A stretch of 35,052 bases of DNA from Dehalococcoidia bacterium UBA1141 (GTDB lineage: Bacteria > Chloroflexota > Dehalococcoidia > Lucifugimonadales > UBA3495): positions 55,561-90,612 of the forward strand of contig DCAE01000103.1 of the NCBI GenBank assembly GCA_002311385.1, given 5' to 3'. The notes below the pieces were generated by a model. That model made no database searches. It worked only from the letters and a program-made list of their open reading frames with translations, and was not told the DNA's origin. Below, one piece after another: positions 1 through 8,086 of this stretch. A program made the translations under genes and the position numbers. Each line of letters begins with the position of its first letter. Within the stretch, counting starts at the first letter, position 1.

Positions 1-2552
1 GCCGCATAAAAACGCCAGCGGCCATCCTTGGCTCCTACCTGCCGCGCTTCGATGGGGACGGTGGTGTAGCCGCCGATGGCGTCGAAGTCGGATAGGTTCA
101 GTAATTCCGAGTTTTCTATTGCTCCTCTTACATCGAAAATCGGAGTGGTGGTATTAACCTCGCTTTCGATGTCCCAATTCCCCGTGGCCAGGTCTATATT
201 TTCCGAAGATGTGCCAAAGGCCTCGGTGAGGATGGAAACTACGATGAGGGTAAAGATTACCAGGGCGAACATGGCCAAGGTGAGGCCAGTGCGAAACTTA
301 GCGCTCATGGGATAGGCTACCGCCGTGATAACTACTGGTCGAAGCCGTCCGGACCTGCCAAAAATTGCGATCATACCCTTGAGGAGCAGGTCAGAGTTGT
401 TCATGACCGTCCAAACCGTGGCGGCCACCATGGCCACGCCGGATATGAAGAACATCTCGGGGCCTCCGTCCAGTTCTCCAGCCACCCTCCGCAGGCTGCT
501 AAAGGGCAGCACCCAGAAGGCCACCAACAATACGCCGGTGGCGGTGAAAGCCAACCGGTCCGCCGTTTCTTCCACCATGGATGTTCGCCGAAGCAAGTTG
601 CGGGCCATCAGCCCGATGCCCAAGATTGCCAAGGATACGCCAATCCTGAAGGGTCCGGCTTGGTCGGAAGCAGTACCGACCCAGGTCAAAAATAGGCCCA
701 ATATCAGAGCCAGCCAACCCTGCAGGAAGTAGGGCCAAGCCAGCCGGACCACAGCAGCAATAATGTCTGCAATCCAAATTGGAAACACTATCACCCAAAC
801 AAGCATGAGTGCGAAATTTCCCGCTGCGCCAGAAGCCCGGAGCGCGAACAACGACCTGAGTCCGGTGGCACCGAACATCACTGGCCGGACCACCGATCTT
901 CCTACCCCCAGCCCTCTGTGGAGCAATCGGCCGGATTCTTGGGTAGCCGGTATCTCCGGCAGCCCTCTGATAGCCACGACAATGTTCATTCGGCTGACCC
1001 GGTTGGCGGAGAATGCCACAGTGCCAAGGGTAATGACCATCCCCAGGCAGTAGGCGACGATGGCGCTACGGGCTTCGAAATGGTGGGTGAAGGTTAGGTC
1101 TTCGTCGAAACTTTGGATGAACTGATTGGCCACCAGCACAATGATGGCGCTGACGCCCAGACCCACGCCCACACCAACCGCGGCCGACACAACAGCATAG
1201 GCCGTCCCTTCAAATACGAACATCTGCACCAGATGGCGCCGGGTGGCCCCAACGGCACGGGCCATGCCCATCTCGGAACGCCGGGCTGCCGCCAGCATGA
1301 CGAATATTAGGAAAATCAGTAGCACGCCCACCAAGATGGAGAATAAACCCAAAACAATGAATATGGTGGTGACTTGGCTGGCAGCCTCGTCGGCCACTTC
1401 GAGGACTTGATGCTTTATGTCAATGACCCGGAACTCTTCCAAACTAGAAAACAATGTATCCGCTTCTCTGGCAAGGCCATCCAAGCCGTCCCGGTTCAAG
1501 GCCGCCACCACATCTTCGGCGACGTCTTCATCGGCCAACAAGGCCAACAGCTCGTCGTCCAACGTGCCAGCCTGCAAAAACGCGATTATCGACAGAAGGT
1601 CTTGGCCTGAGTCGCCACCCTGTTCTTGACCGAATTTTTCCATTGCGCTCAAGGCTTCGGGCTGGGACAACAGATTGCCGAGGTCGTCCGCAACATCCAC
1701 GTCTGCGAAATACACCCGAAGGAGCCGGGTCACTTCGTAGCTAAAGTCTGCTCCGCTGGTTTCATCACCCAGGTTGGATACGACGATGGAATTTACTTGC
1801 CCAGGCCGGTCGAACATCACCTGTACCCGGTCCAAAGGGAGGATGACTGTTGGTTGGTCTCCGGCCAATCCGCCCTTGGCCACCACTTCTTTCACCTGCA
1901 GGATTTGGGTGTCGCCAGCAATCACCAGCCTAATACTATCTCCCGCTATAGCGTCCAGTTCTTCGGCCGCTTTTTGATTGATGAACGCATCTCCGGGGGC
2001 GAAGTCGTCAAAGTCCACTTCCTCGCCAGCGCTGGACCAGATGCTTCCCAAGGCGGTCAAAGAGGTGGGATCAATGCCGGCTACCCGCATGCGGCCTTCC
2101 CCTCGGAAGTTCCTCATGTTAACCGCTGGAACTTCTTCTCCTATGCCGGCAGCCAACCCGTCGATTATTTCCAGGTCTCGGAAATCTGCCTCAAGTTCTT
2201 GAAAACGACTGTAGGGGAAATATGGGCTGCTGCCGAAGCTGTCTTGGGCGGTGGTGCGGGAGAAAACGACGATTTCGTCGATGGGACCCAGGGCGTTTAT
2301 CGCTTGCGCCCGGATGGAAAAATTGATGGTATCACCGGTACCGAAAGCCGCCGCCATGATTAACGTGCTAATCATGATGCCCACGATGATAAGCGCAGTC
2401 TGAGCTTTTCGTCTGGGTATGTTGCGCAGACCCAACTTCAACATCACGGGGTTGCGCCATCCCAAAAAGGCAATAGTTGCCAAGGATGGCAGCAAAAGGG
2501 CCAACAAGCCCACCATGATCCAGTTCATGGAGAGGCCAAATAGCTCGTTCAT
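1..2552 (-). CDS. ABC transporter permease, FtsX/MacB type (3' end outside the window)
   Basis: This is the membrane subunit of a MacB/LolCDE-type ABC transporter, which couples ATP hydrolysis in the cytoplasm to work on an extracytoplasmic substrate; the substrate cannot be told from the sequence. The frame is open from the ATG at 2552 to the window edge, about 850 codons without a stop. Hydrophobic segments lie near residues 8-28 and 49-70, followed by a large hydrophilic, Asp/Glu-rich domain. Near residue 394 an FtsX-type membrane core begins, with the typical RRSEMGMARAVGATRRHL loop. More membrane segments follow, and a second half begins with KFRTGLTLAM plus a helix, so this is a fused double-FtsX permease. 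Its start overlaps the stop of the upstream ATPase by one base (TAATG), so the two are translationally coupled. The C-terminus is missing. Confidence 0.9.
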   Translation of the reverse strand, partial: MNELFGLSMNWIMVGLLALLLPSLATIAFLGWRNPVMLKLGLRNIPRRKAQTALIIVGIMISTLIMAAAFGTGDTINFSIRAQAINALGPIDEIVVFSRTTAQDSFGSSPYFPYSRFQELEADFRDLEIIDGLAAGIGEEVPAVNMRNFRGEGRMRVAGIDPTSLTALGSIWSSAGEEVDFDDFAPGDAFINQKAAEELDAIAGDSIRLVIAGDTQILQVKEVVAKGGLAGDQPTVILPLDRVQVMFDRPGQVNSIVVSNLGDETSGADFSYEVTRLLRVYFADVDVADDLGNLLSQPEALSAMEKFGQEQGGDSGQDLLSIIAFLQAGTLDDELLALLADEDVAEDVVAALNRDGLDGLAREADTLFSSLEEFRVIDIKHQVLEVADEAASQVTTIFIVLGLFSILVGVLLIFLIFVMLAAARRSEMGMARAVGATRRHLVQMFVFEGTAYAVVSAAVGVGVGLGVSAIIVLVANQFIQSFDEDLTFTHHFEARSAIVAYCLGMVITLGTVAFSANRVSRMNIVVAIRGLPEIPATQESGRLLHRGLGVGRSVVRPVMFGATGLRSLFALRASGAAGNFALMLVWVIVFPIWIADIIAAVVRLAWPYFLQGWLALILGLFLTWVGTASDQAGPFRIGVSLAILGIGLMARNLLRRTSMVEETADRLAFTATGVLLVAFWVLPFSSLRRVAGELDGGPEMFFISGVAMVAATVWTVMNNSDLLLKGMIAIFGRSGRLRPVVITAVAYPMSAKFRTGLTLAMFALVIFTLIVVSILTEAFGTSSENIDLATGNWDIESEVNTTTPIFDVRGAIENSELLNLSDFDAIGGYTTVPIEARQVGAKDGRWRFYA

Positions 2553-3352
2553 TACTCTCCGGCAGCCATATCGGAGGCATTCGACCCGGAGTTACCTGGC
2601 TCGGAATTACCGGACCCGGAATCAGAAGACGAGCCAGGATTTTGACTGTCCAAGAACCCATCGGCCTTGAAACCGTCGTCTTCGATTTGGCCGTCCCGCA
2701 TACGAATGATCCGGTGAGCTCGGTTGCCCACTTCCTGGGAGTGGGTGACCAAGACGAAGCTCTGGCCGTTGGCCTGGTTGAGATGGCACATGAGGTCGAT
2801 GATTTCCCCGGCGGTCTCGCTGTCCAGGTCTCCGGTGGGTTCATCGGCCCAGATTATGGACGGTTGGTTAACTAACGCTCTAGCGATGGTCACCCTCTGC
2901 CTCTGTCCTCCGGAAAGCTCGGCGGGCAGGTGCCGGGCCCGGTCCGCCAATCCCATGAGATCCAGCATCTCCACTGATCTTCGGTGGGCTTCCGATGGAC
3001 TGACGCCGGACACCAATAAGGGTAATTCCACGTTCTCCACCGCACTGAGAACGGGGAGCAGGTTGTAGAGCTGAAAAACAAACCCCATGCGCCGGGCGCG
3101 GTAATCACTGCGCTCATCATCGTGCATGGCATGGAGCAGCACACCATCGATAAGCACCTGCCCGGCATCAATCTCGTCCAGACCGGACAAGCAGTTCAGC
3201 AGAGTGGTTTTGCCACAGCCGCTGGGGCCCATTATGGCCACCATTTCGCCGGAGCGCACGTCTAGGTTGACGCCCTTGAGCGCCTGGACTTTCACCTTGC
3301 CGGTATAATAGGTTTTGTCGATACCCGAGGCATGAACAATCAGATCCGCCAT
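2552..3352 (-). CDS. ABC transporter ATP-binding protein, LolD/MacB family
   Basis: This is the cytoplasmic ATPase partner of the permease encoded immediately downstream. It has 266 residues. The Walker A motif GPSGCGKT is at residues 42-49, the Q-loop is near residue 94, the signature LSGGQRQ is at 147-152, Walker B IIWADEP is at 166-172 and the switch His is H204. These are all intact and in the order and spacing of the LolD/FtsE/MacB class. The start is an ATG preceded by GGGAGG. After about residue 230 the protein carries an unusual Ser/Gly/Asn/Pro-rich tail (NPGSSSDSGSGNSEPGNSG and onward) that LolD proteins normally lack; it is probably disordered. The gene overlaps the permease by one base. 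Export or lipoprotein-type function is inferred from family only. Confidence 0.93.
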   Translation of the reverse strand: MADLIVHASGIDKTYYTGKVKVQALKGVNLDVRSGEMVAIMGPSGCGKTTLLNCLSGLDEIDAGQVLIDGVLLHAMHDDERSDYRARRMGFVFQLYNLLPVLSAVENVELPLLVSGVSPSEAHRRSVEMLDLMGLADRARHLPAELSGGQRQRVTIARALVNQPSIIWADEPTGDLDSETAGEIIDLMCHLNQANGQSFVLVTHSQEVGNRAHRIIRMRDGQIEDDGFKADGFLDSQNPGSSSDSGSGNSEPGNSGSNASDMAAGE

Positions 3353-3724
3353 CCGGCCTCCCAGTAAATTGCTGCCGGCGCGAGGCTGCCTACTTTCGGC
3401 TGACCTTGCCCCGTCACCGGCTCGTTACAAGCAATAGAGTTAGAAGAAATAGATTTGTAGACGACGCTGTGTATCCGCATCGAACAACTCAGAGAAAACC
3501 CCACGGGAATTTAGCGACAGACATTCCTTGAGTGATTAGAGAATAGCCCACGATTGTAGTAACTACGGAGAAACAGCGCTGCCAGAGAGGGGCCAGGTGA
3601 ATTCGGTCTTCGCGGATGTAAAGAAGCCAGACGAACCGACAGGAGCACCACCGCCAAGCCTGCCAGGCACTCAGCTCAAACAATCCAATACAAAATGATT
3701 TGGGGGAGAGCTTGGGAAGGGTTT
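3353..3724. other. Intergenic region between thiS and the ABC transporter genes
   Basis: I see no convincing gene in these 372 bases. A 64-codon leftward frame (3489-3683) has no family signature and no good ribosome binding site. The region must hold the 3' end of the thi transcript and the promoter of the ABC transporter operon, but I find no clear -35/-10 pair and no strong terminator. The only clear element is the GGGAGG ribosome binding site just before the ATPase start. Confidence 0.5.
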
Positions 3725-3928
3725 TCAGCCGCCTCCCACGGGACGGACAATCTCCAAGACATCACCATCGATCAGGTGAACTCTGGCGAATTCCTCTTTC
3801 TTGATCACCTCGCCGTTGTATCCAACTGCCACATGATCCAACTTCACGCCGAAGGACAATAGATATGCCTCCAACTGGATGCTTTCTTCGATAGACCTTG
3901 GCTTTCCGTTAACCATTAGGTTTATCAA
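3725..3928 (-). CDS. thiS: ThiS, sulfur-carrier protein of thiazole synthesis
   Basis: ThiS is a small ubiquitin-fold protein. Its C-terminal Gly-Gly is adenylated and converted to a thiocarboxylate, which donates sulfur to ThiG for the thiazole ring of thiamine. The 67 residues match the family length. The N-terminal strand INLMVNGKP and the C-terminus VRPVGGG are diagnostic, with the terminal glycines intact. The chosen start is a TTG at 3928 that keeps the first beta strand whole; an ATG four codons later (3916) would cut it. AAGGAGG lies about 12 bases before the TTG. It is the last gene of the riboswitch-controlled thi operon. Having thiS after thiG and thiE, rather than before thiG, is a less common order. 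Confidence 0.88.
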   Translation of the reverse strand: MINLMVNGKPRSIEESIQLEAYLLSFGVKLDHVAVGYNGEVIKKEEFARVHLIDGDVLEIVRPVGGG

Positions 3929-3970
3929 CTCCGGTCGGAACCTCCTTCGTATTTCAAGACAAAGCGGATT

Positions 3971-4681
3971 CTAGGCGACTGGGGACGTGGAAACAACCGG
4001 CGATCTATTTCGCCATGCATCCAGCATAGCATCTTTAAGCCTGCCGGCCTCTGTTTTTGGGTCCGATGAAGCCAGAATGCTGGTGATTACCGCCACACCG
4101 GAGGCCCCAGCGTGAATCACTTCACTCAGGTTGTCCGCTGTGATTCCGCCGATTCCAATGACTGGCACAATGTTGGAGGTTCCCGCCACATTCTGGGCGA
4201 TAGCTCGGATCAAGCTTGGGCCAACAGGTTCAATGCCGGGGTGGGAACGGGTTGAGAACATCGTGCCAGCCAACAAGAAATCGGCTCCCAGTGACGCCGC
4301 CATCCCCCCTCCCTCAACCGAATGCACCGAGCGACCGATTAAGGCTTGAGGGCCAATCAAGTTACGGACAGGGGCTATGGGGAGCGCCGATTCACCCAGT
4401 TGCACGCCGTCGGCACCTGCAGCAATTGCTACATCCACCCGCTCATTGACTAGCAGAATGGCATTGCTGGCGATGGCTTTCTTAAGGGCGATTGCCAACT
4501 CTAGCAACTGGCCTCCAGGAAGGTCTTTTTCCCGGAGTTGAACCATGTCTACCCCGCCCGCAACGGCTTGGGCGATTCGGTCGGCCAGACTGTCGGGCTC
4601 CCCGATTGTTCTATCGGTGACCAGACACAAACAGGGTAGTTTGCCGCGTAAATTAGTCGAAAGATGGAGCGCTTGCCCCAT
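3971..4681 (-). CDS. thiE: Thiamine-phosphate synthase (ThiE)
   Basis: ThiE joins HMP pyrophosphate and thiazole phosphate to give thiamine monophosphate in the cytoplasm. The TIM-barrel signatures are all present: CLVTDR at the N-terminus, MVQLREKD, LVNERVDVA, GVQLGES, GRSVHS, and GIGGI near the C-terminus. I prefer the ATG at 4681, just after the thiG stop, which gives 236 residues, closer to the family norm. In-frame ATGs at 4744 and 4717 lie inside thiG and would add up to 21 Pro/Arg-rich residues unlike the family. No ribosome binding site settles the choice. It sits between thiG and thiS in the TPP riboswitch operon. Confidence 0.92.
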   Translation of the reverse strand: MGQALHLSTNLRGKLPCLCLVTDRTIGEPDSLADRIAQAVAGGVDMVQLREKDLPGGQLLELAIALKKAIASNAILLVNERVDVAIAAGADGVQLGESALPIAPVRNLIGPQALIGRSVHSVEGGGMAASLGADFLLAGTMFSTRSHPGIEPVGPSLIRAIAQNVAGTSNIVPVIGIGGITADNLSEVIHAGASGVAVITSILASSDPKTEAGRLKDAMLDAWRNRSPVVSTSPVA

Positions 4682-4685
4682 ACGG

Positions 4686-5477
4686 CTAGCTGCGGGCCGG
4701 AACCGGCTGAGGGACATCGGTAGTGGGACTGCTGGGAGCGGCATACTCGCGTAGCCCCATCCTGCCAGCCAAATAGGCCTTGCGTCCTGCTTCTACCCCG
4801 TTCTTAAAGGCCTCGGCCATCAGCGCCGGGTCCGCCGCTTGGGCGATGGCGGAGTTTACCAATACAGCATCGGCGCCCAGCTCCAAGGCCAGCGAGGCGT
4901 CGGAGGGCACAGCAAGACCGGCATCGACAACGATGGGTACCGTCGCCTGCTCAATGATTATCTTCAGTTCTTCTATGGTGTGAATACCCTGACCCGAGCC
5001 TATGGCCGAACCCAAGGGCATCACCGTGGCGCACCCCGCTTCCTGCAACTTCATGGCCAGCGTGGGGTCGGCATGGATGTAAGGCAATACGATAAAACCC
5101 TCTTCCACCAAGAGTTTGGCTGCTTCCAGGGTGGCCGCTCCGTCGGGGAAAAGGTACTTGGGGTCGGGAATCACTTCCAGTTTGACGAAGTTGGTCTGGC
5201 CCACTTCCCGGCCCAAGCGGGCCACGAACATGGCTTCCTCAACGGTGGCGCAACCTGCGGTGTTGGGCAGCATCTGGTACTTCGTCCAATCGAGGTAGTC
5301 CAATAGGGTCTTTTGCGAAGGGTCATCCAAGTCCAAACGGCGGATAGCCACCGTAATCATTCCTGTGCCGGAGGCTTCCACCGCTGCGACCATATCTTCC
5401 ATAGTGCGATATCTCCCGGTGCCCACAATCAAGCGGGACTGGAAGGTCTTTCCTCCGATTACCAATTCGTCGGACAT
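4686..5477 (-). CDS. thiG: Thiazole synthase (ThiG)
   Basis: ThiG builds the thiazole phosphate moiety of thiamine from deoxyxylulose phosphate, dehydroglycine (or iminoglycine) and the ThiS thiocarboxylate. The sequence matches through its whole length: RLIVGTGRY near the N-terminus, MLPNTAGC, the catalytic Lys in FVKLEVIPDP (about residue 99), VMPLGSAIGSGQG, and VDAGLAVPSDA with VLVNSAIAQA near the C-terminus. I chose the ATG at 5477 because AAGGAGA lies about 11 bases upstream. A GTG three codons earlier (5486) has only about 2 bases between it and the same ribosome binding site. It is the first gene after the TPP riboswitch and terminator, so it is expected to be shut off by TPP. The C-terminal tail (TTDVPQPVPARS) is extra and is the part overlapped by the upstream thiE start candidates. 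Confidence 0.95.
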   Translation of the reverse strand: MSDELVIGGKTFQSRLIVGTGRYRTMEDMVAAVEASGTGMITVAIRRLDLDDPSQKTLLDYLDWTKYQMLPNTAGCATVEEAMFVARLGREVGQTNFVKLEVIPDPKYLFPDGAATLEAAKLLVEEGFIVLPYIHADPTLAMKLQEAGCATVMPLGSAIGSGQGIHTIEELKIIIEQATVPIVVDAGLAVPSDASLALELGADAVLVNSAIAQAADPALMAEAFKNGVEAGRKAYLAGRMGLREYAAPSSPTTDVPQPVPARS

Positions 5478-5503
5478 TTCGGCCACGTCTCCTTAGCTAT
5501 TGG

Positions 5504-5540
5504 ATAAAAAATAAACCGCCAGTTAATCATCCTGACGGTT
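5504..5540 (-). terminator. Intrinsic terminator of the TPP riboswitch
   Basis: On the leftward transcript AACCGTCAG pairs with CTGGCGGTT (9 bp, one G-U) across a 9-base loop and is followed by TATTTTTTA. It lies between the TPP aptamer and the thiG start, so it is the expected expression platform. GACG at the 3' edge of the aptamer P1 helix can alternatively pair with CGTC in the left terminator arm, which would give a simple antiterminator when TPP is absent. That switch is inferred from pairing by eye. Confidence 0.85.
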
Positions 5541-5559
5541 TTGGATTAGTCGACTTAAT

Positions 5560-5660
5560 CGTCTCATCCCTGCGCCAGCATTATCTGGGTCAGGTACAGA
5601 CGGTCGGCGGCATTCAGTGGCCACCCTCTCAGCCTGGCTTATCCAAGCTCCCGCCAAACG
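5560..5660 (-). promoter_or_regulatory. TPP riboswitch (THI element) upstream of thiG
   Basis: On the leftward strand the conserved TPP-aptamer blocks appear in order: GGCGGGAGC, then GGCTGAGAGGG, then ACCTGACCCAGATAATGC, then TGGCGCAGGGATGAG. CTGAGA and CTGA...GATAATGC are the core segments that bind the pyrimidine and pyrophosphate. P1 can be drawn as CGTTT (5656-5660) with AGACG (5560-5564). The aptamer lies downstream of a good promoter and upstream of an intrinsic terminator and thiG, so binding of TPP should end transcription before the thi genes. Confidence 0.93.
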
Positions 5661-5685
5661 CATTTTGGCTGTAGAATCACTCTCA

Positions 5686-5714
5686 AGTCTATCACCGCCC
5701 CTATGGCAAGTCAA
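5686..5714 (-). promoter_or_regulatory. Sigma-70-type promoter of the thi operon
   Basis: On the leftward strand, -35 TTGACT (5709-5714) and -10 TAGACT (5686-5691) are separated by 17 bases, with TGA directly before the -10 (extended -10). Transcription would start near 5679, shortly before the TPP aptamer. Confidence 0.65.
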
Positions 5715-5779
5715 CGAAACCAAGGGGACGCCAGTCATGCAGCCGTGAGTCCACAACAACTCGTCGGCTCTGATTTTCC

Positions 5780-6457
5780 CTAAAGCTGATACTCCTTCAG
5801 GTCAGGAGCAAATGTAAGCTTGGCTCCTGTCAGCGATTGGACCTCTTCCGCGGTCCAGCCGGGAGCGACCTCTTTTAGGACCAAGCCATCACTGGTGCAC
5901 TCAATCACGGCTAGGTCGGTCACGATGAGCGACACGCAACGTCGCCTAGTGATTGGGAAGGTGCACTCTTCAACGATCTTCGGGTTATTAGCCCGGTCCG
6001 TATGCTCCATGGCGATAATTACGTCCTTGGAGCCAGCGGCCAAATCCATGGCCCCGCCAACGTTTCCCACCCCCCTTTCGGGCAACATCCAATTTGCCAG
6101 GTCTCCTTTTGCCGATACTTGGTGGGAACCCAGTACCGTAATGTCCACGTGACCACCCCTAATCATGGCGAAGGCATCGGCGGAACTAAAAAATGACTGC
6201 CCCGGATAAGGTTGGAGGAACTGCCCGCCAGCGTTTATCAGGTCAATGTCTTCCTCTCCTTCATCGGCAATGGGGCCGCAATTCAGGATCCCACTTTCAC
6301 TATGGTAAAAGATGGAATTCCCCTCCGGCACGAAGCTGGACACCAAGGTTGGGATACCGATACCAAGGTTAACGTAAGCACCGTCGGGCAATTCATTGGC
6401 CACCCGCATGGCGATGATTTCCCGGCTAAGACGCTCTTTATCCGGTGGACTGCTCAT
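5780..6457 (-). CDS. Family I CoA-transferase, B (catalytic) subunit
   Basis: This is the beta subunit of a 3-oxoacid/acyl CoA-transferase (SCOT, AtoA, PcaJ type), which moves CoA between acyl-CoA and a free carboxylate. The 225 residues match the family. NLGIGIPTLVSSFVP forms the N-terminal glycine loop and HSESGILN holds the catalytic glutamate, E54, that forms the glutamyl-CoA thioester. GGHVDITVLGSHQVS, GAMDLAAGSK and EVAPGWTAEEV are also typical. The start is an ATG preceded by AGAGGTAG. It is the third gene of a leftward operon with a lone A subunit and a fused B'-A' protein. Its natural partner is probably the A' half of that fusion. The acyl substrate cannot be inferred. Confidence 0.92.
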   Translation of the reverse strand: MSSPPDKERLSREIIAMRVANELPDGAYVNLGIGIPTLVSSFVPEGNSIFYHSESGILNCGPIADEGEEDIDLINAGGQFLQPYPGQSFFSSADAFAMIRGGHVDITVLGSHQVSAKGDLANWMLPERGVGNVGGAMDLAAGSKDVIIAMEHTDRANNPKIVEECTFPITRRRCVSLIVTDLAVIECTSDGLVLKEVAPGWTAEEVQSLTGAKLTFAPDLKEYQL

Positions 6458-6559
6458 TGTCGTCTACCTCTGAGTGTTGGATAGTTCGGGTAAGTGTGGA
6501 TGTTTCGGCCAGATGGCTTGGTCTACCTCTTACTTAATCTTGTGGCCTAATCTTGCTAT

Positions 6560-8002
6560 CTACTCGTAGGGTGAAAAATCGGCGGGCCGCTGCACGATTC
6601 TCTGAACAAAAATACCGGGAGTGACAATCTCTTCCGGGTTCAGCACACCGGGCTCCACAATCTCGTCCACTTCCACCACCGTGACCGTGGCGGCCGGGGC
6701 CATTGAAGCGTTGAAGTTCCGGGAGGTACCTTTGTAAATCAGGTTACCCAGAGTATCGGCCTTATGGGCGCGAATCAGACAGTAGTCGGCCTTCAGGCCT
6801 GTTTCCAGCACATATTCTTTTCCGTCTATTACCCGTACTTCTTTGCCTTCCGCCAGAAGCGTGCCCAATGCCGTGGGCGTGTAAAATGCGGCTATCCCGG
6901 CGCCGCCTGCCCGGAGACGCTCCGCCAATGTGCCCTGAGGAACCACTTCCAGTTCAACTTCACCCCTTTGGAAGGCCAACTCGAAGGCGCTGGGACGGGA
7001 CGCTCTGGGAGACACAGGATACGAAGCTATGGCTTTTTTAACCTGCTTGTTCTCGACCAAGATACTGTGGTCTATCGGTATCTTTCCCGGGGGCGATCCA
7101 AAGCCCGCCACCCTGGCGATGCCAGCAGTATTGCTGATGATGGTCAGGTCTTTCGCTCCTTGGTCCCGTAGCGCCACCATGAGGTAGTGGGACATTCCTC
7201 CCGGACCAGCGAAGCCGTCCAGGTTGATCGATGCCCCGTCCGGAATATCCCGCACCGCCGCTGAAGCATCGGCGAATACTTTATTGGGGGCTTGTCCGAT
7301 TGGTGGCCCAAAAGTCATTTCCCTCAGGCCAGAGGCGGTGGACAAAGGAGCACTGGTGATTGCGGCGACATCGTCTGCCGTCCATCCTGGGGCTACTTCA
7401 AGGAGCTCAAAACCGCCATGAGTCACCCGAATCACGGCGGCATCGGTGACAATCAAGTCTACGCAACCCAGGCCGTCCACGGGCAAGCTGGATTGGTCCA
7501 CTAGATTCGATGATCCATCGGGAGCGGTGTGGGGCATCATGGCAATGACCCGGCGGGCGCCCGAGGCCCAGTCAACAGCCGATGCCGGGGGAAATAAGCC
7601 CGGCACCGCCTGTGTGGTCCAGTGGCTAAAGTCTCCACCACTGGAAACTTGGGCTGCTTGAAGGACCGCCGAACCAACGTGGCCGCCACAGATAGCCGCT
7701 GCCATATCGACGATGCTAAGAGAGCAACCTCCGGGCAACAGGCGCACAACATCGCCACCGGAGTCGACAACATCCCTTATGGCATCCAGCGCTTGGGCAT
7801 CCGGCACTTGGGATTGAGCGTCCAACGGCCCATAATTGCAAGCTCCACTGTCGGCCAGGAACCATAAGGCCATGGCCGCCGGGGTTTCACCCGGCAAGAC
7901 GGTTGGCAGTCCGGGCCCCAAACCAACAACCTCACCGGCGATGAGTTCTCGGGCCACGCGCCGGGCTTGGGAATTCGCATCGATTCTTGGGCTTGTTGGC
8001 AT
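6560..8002 (-). CDS. Fused family I CoA-transferase: degenerate B domain followed by A domain
   Basis: The 480 residues contain two CoA-transferase domains. Residues 1 to about 228 align with a B subunit (GLGPGLPTVLPGE, ADSGACNYGP, CGGHVGSAVLQAAQVS, EVAPGWTADDV). The catalytic Glu of the family is replaced by Asp (D51 in ADSG, where the neighbouring B gene has SESG). Residues from about 237 onward align with an A subunit (NKVFADASAAVRDIPDG, ELEVVPQGTLAERLRAGGAG, FYTPTALGT, GLKADYCLIRAHKADTLGN, VEVDEIVEPG). Known single-chain enzymes of this family, such as mammalian SCOT, have the order A then B, so B' then A' is reversed. This fits fusion across the junction of two tandem A-B gene pairs. The ATG at 8002 has only a weak ribosome binding site. 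Confidence 0.88.
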   Translation of the reverse strand: MPTSPRIDANSQARRVARELIAGEVVGLGPGLPTVLPGETPAAMALWFLADSGACNYGPLDAQSQVPDAQALDAIRDVVDSGGDVVRLLPGGCSLSIVDMAAAICGGHVGSAVLQAAQVSSGGDFSHWTTQAVPGLFPPASAVDWASGARRVIAMMPHTAPDGSSNLVDQSSLPVDGLGCVDLIVTDAAVIRVTHGGFELLEVAPGWTADDVAAITSAPLSTASGLREMTFGPPIGQAPNKVFADASAAVRDIPDGASINLDGFAGPGGMSHYLMVALRDQGAKDLTIISNTAGIARVAGFGSPPGKIPIDHSILVENKQVKKAIASYPVSPRASRPSAFELAFQRGEVELEVVPQGTLAERLRAGGAGIAAFYTPTALGTLLAEGKEVRVIDGKEYVLETGLKADYCLIRAHKADTLGNLIYKGTSRNFNASMAPAATVTVVEVDEIVEPGVLNPEEIVTPGIFVQRIVQRPADFSPYE

Positions 8003-8086
8003 GAATCACGTGCTCATTATGTAATACAGTGGTTTACGGATCGCCAGGTCTGCGCCAGGACGACTGAAATGGCTGACAGTTATTTA

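Noticed and set aside
1626..2363. Rightward 245-codon frame
   Set aside because: It is antisense to the FtsX-type permease, whose frame has clear membrane segments and family motifs.
3489..3683. Leftward 64-codon frame between thiS and the ABC ATPase
   Set aside because: No family pattern, Trp/Cys-rich composition and no ribosome binding site; likely a chance frame in a non-coding gap.
5523..5759. Leftward 78-codon frame upstream of thiG
   Set aside because: It lies over the TPP riboswitch, its promoter and the terminator, which explain the sequence better.
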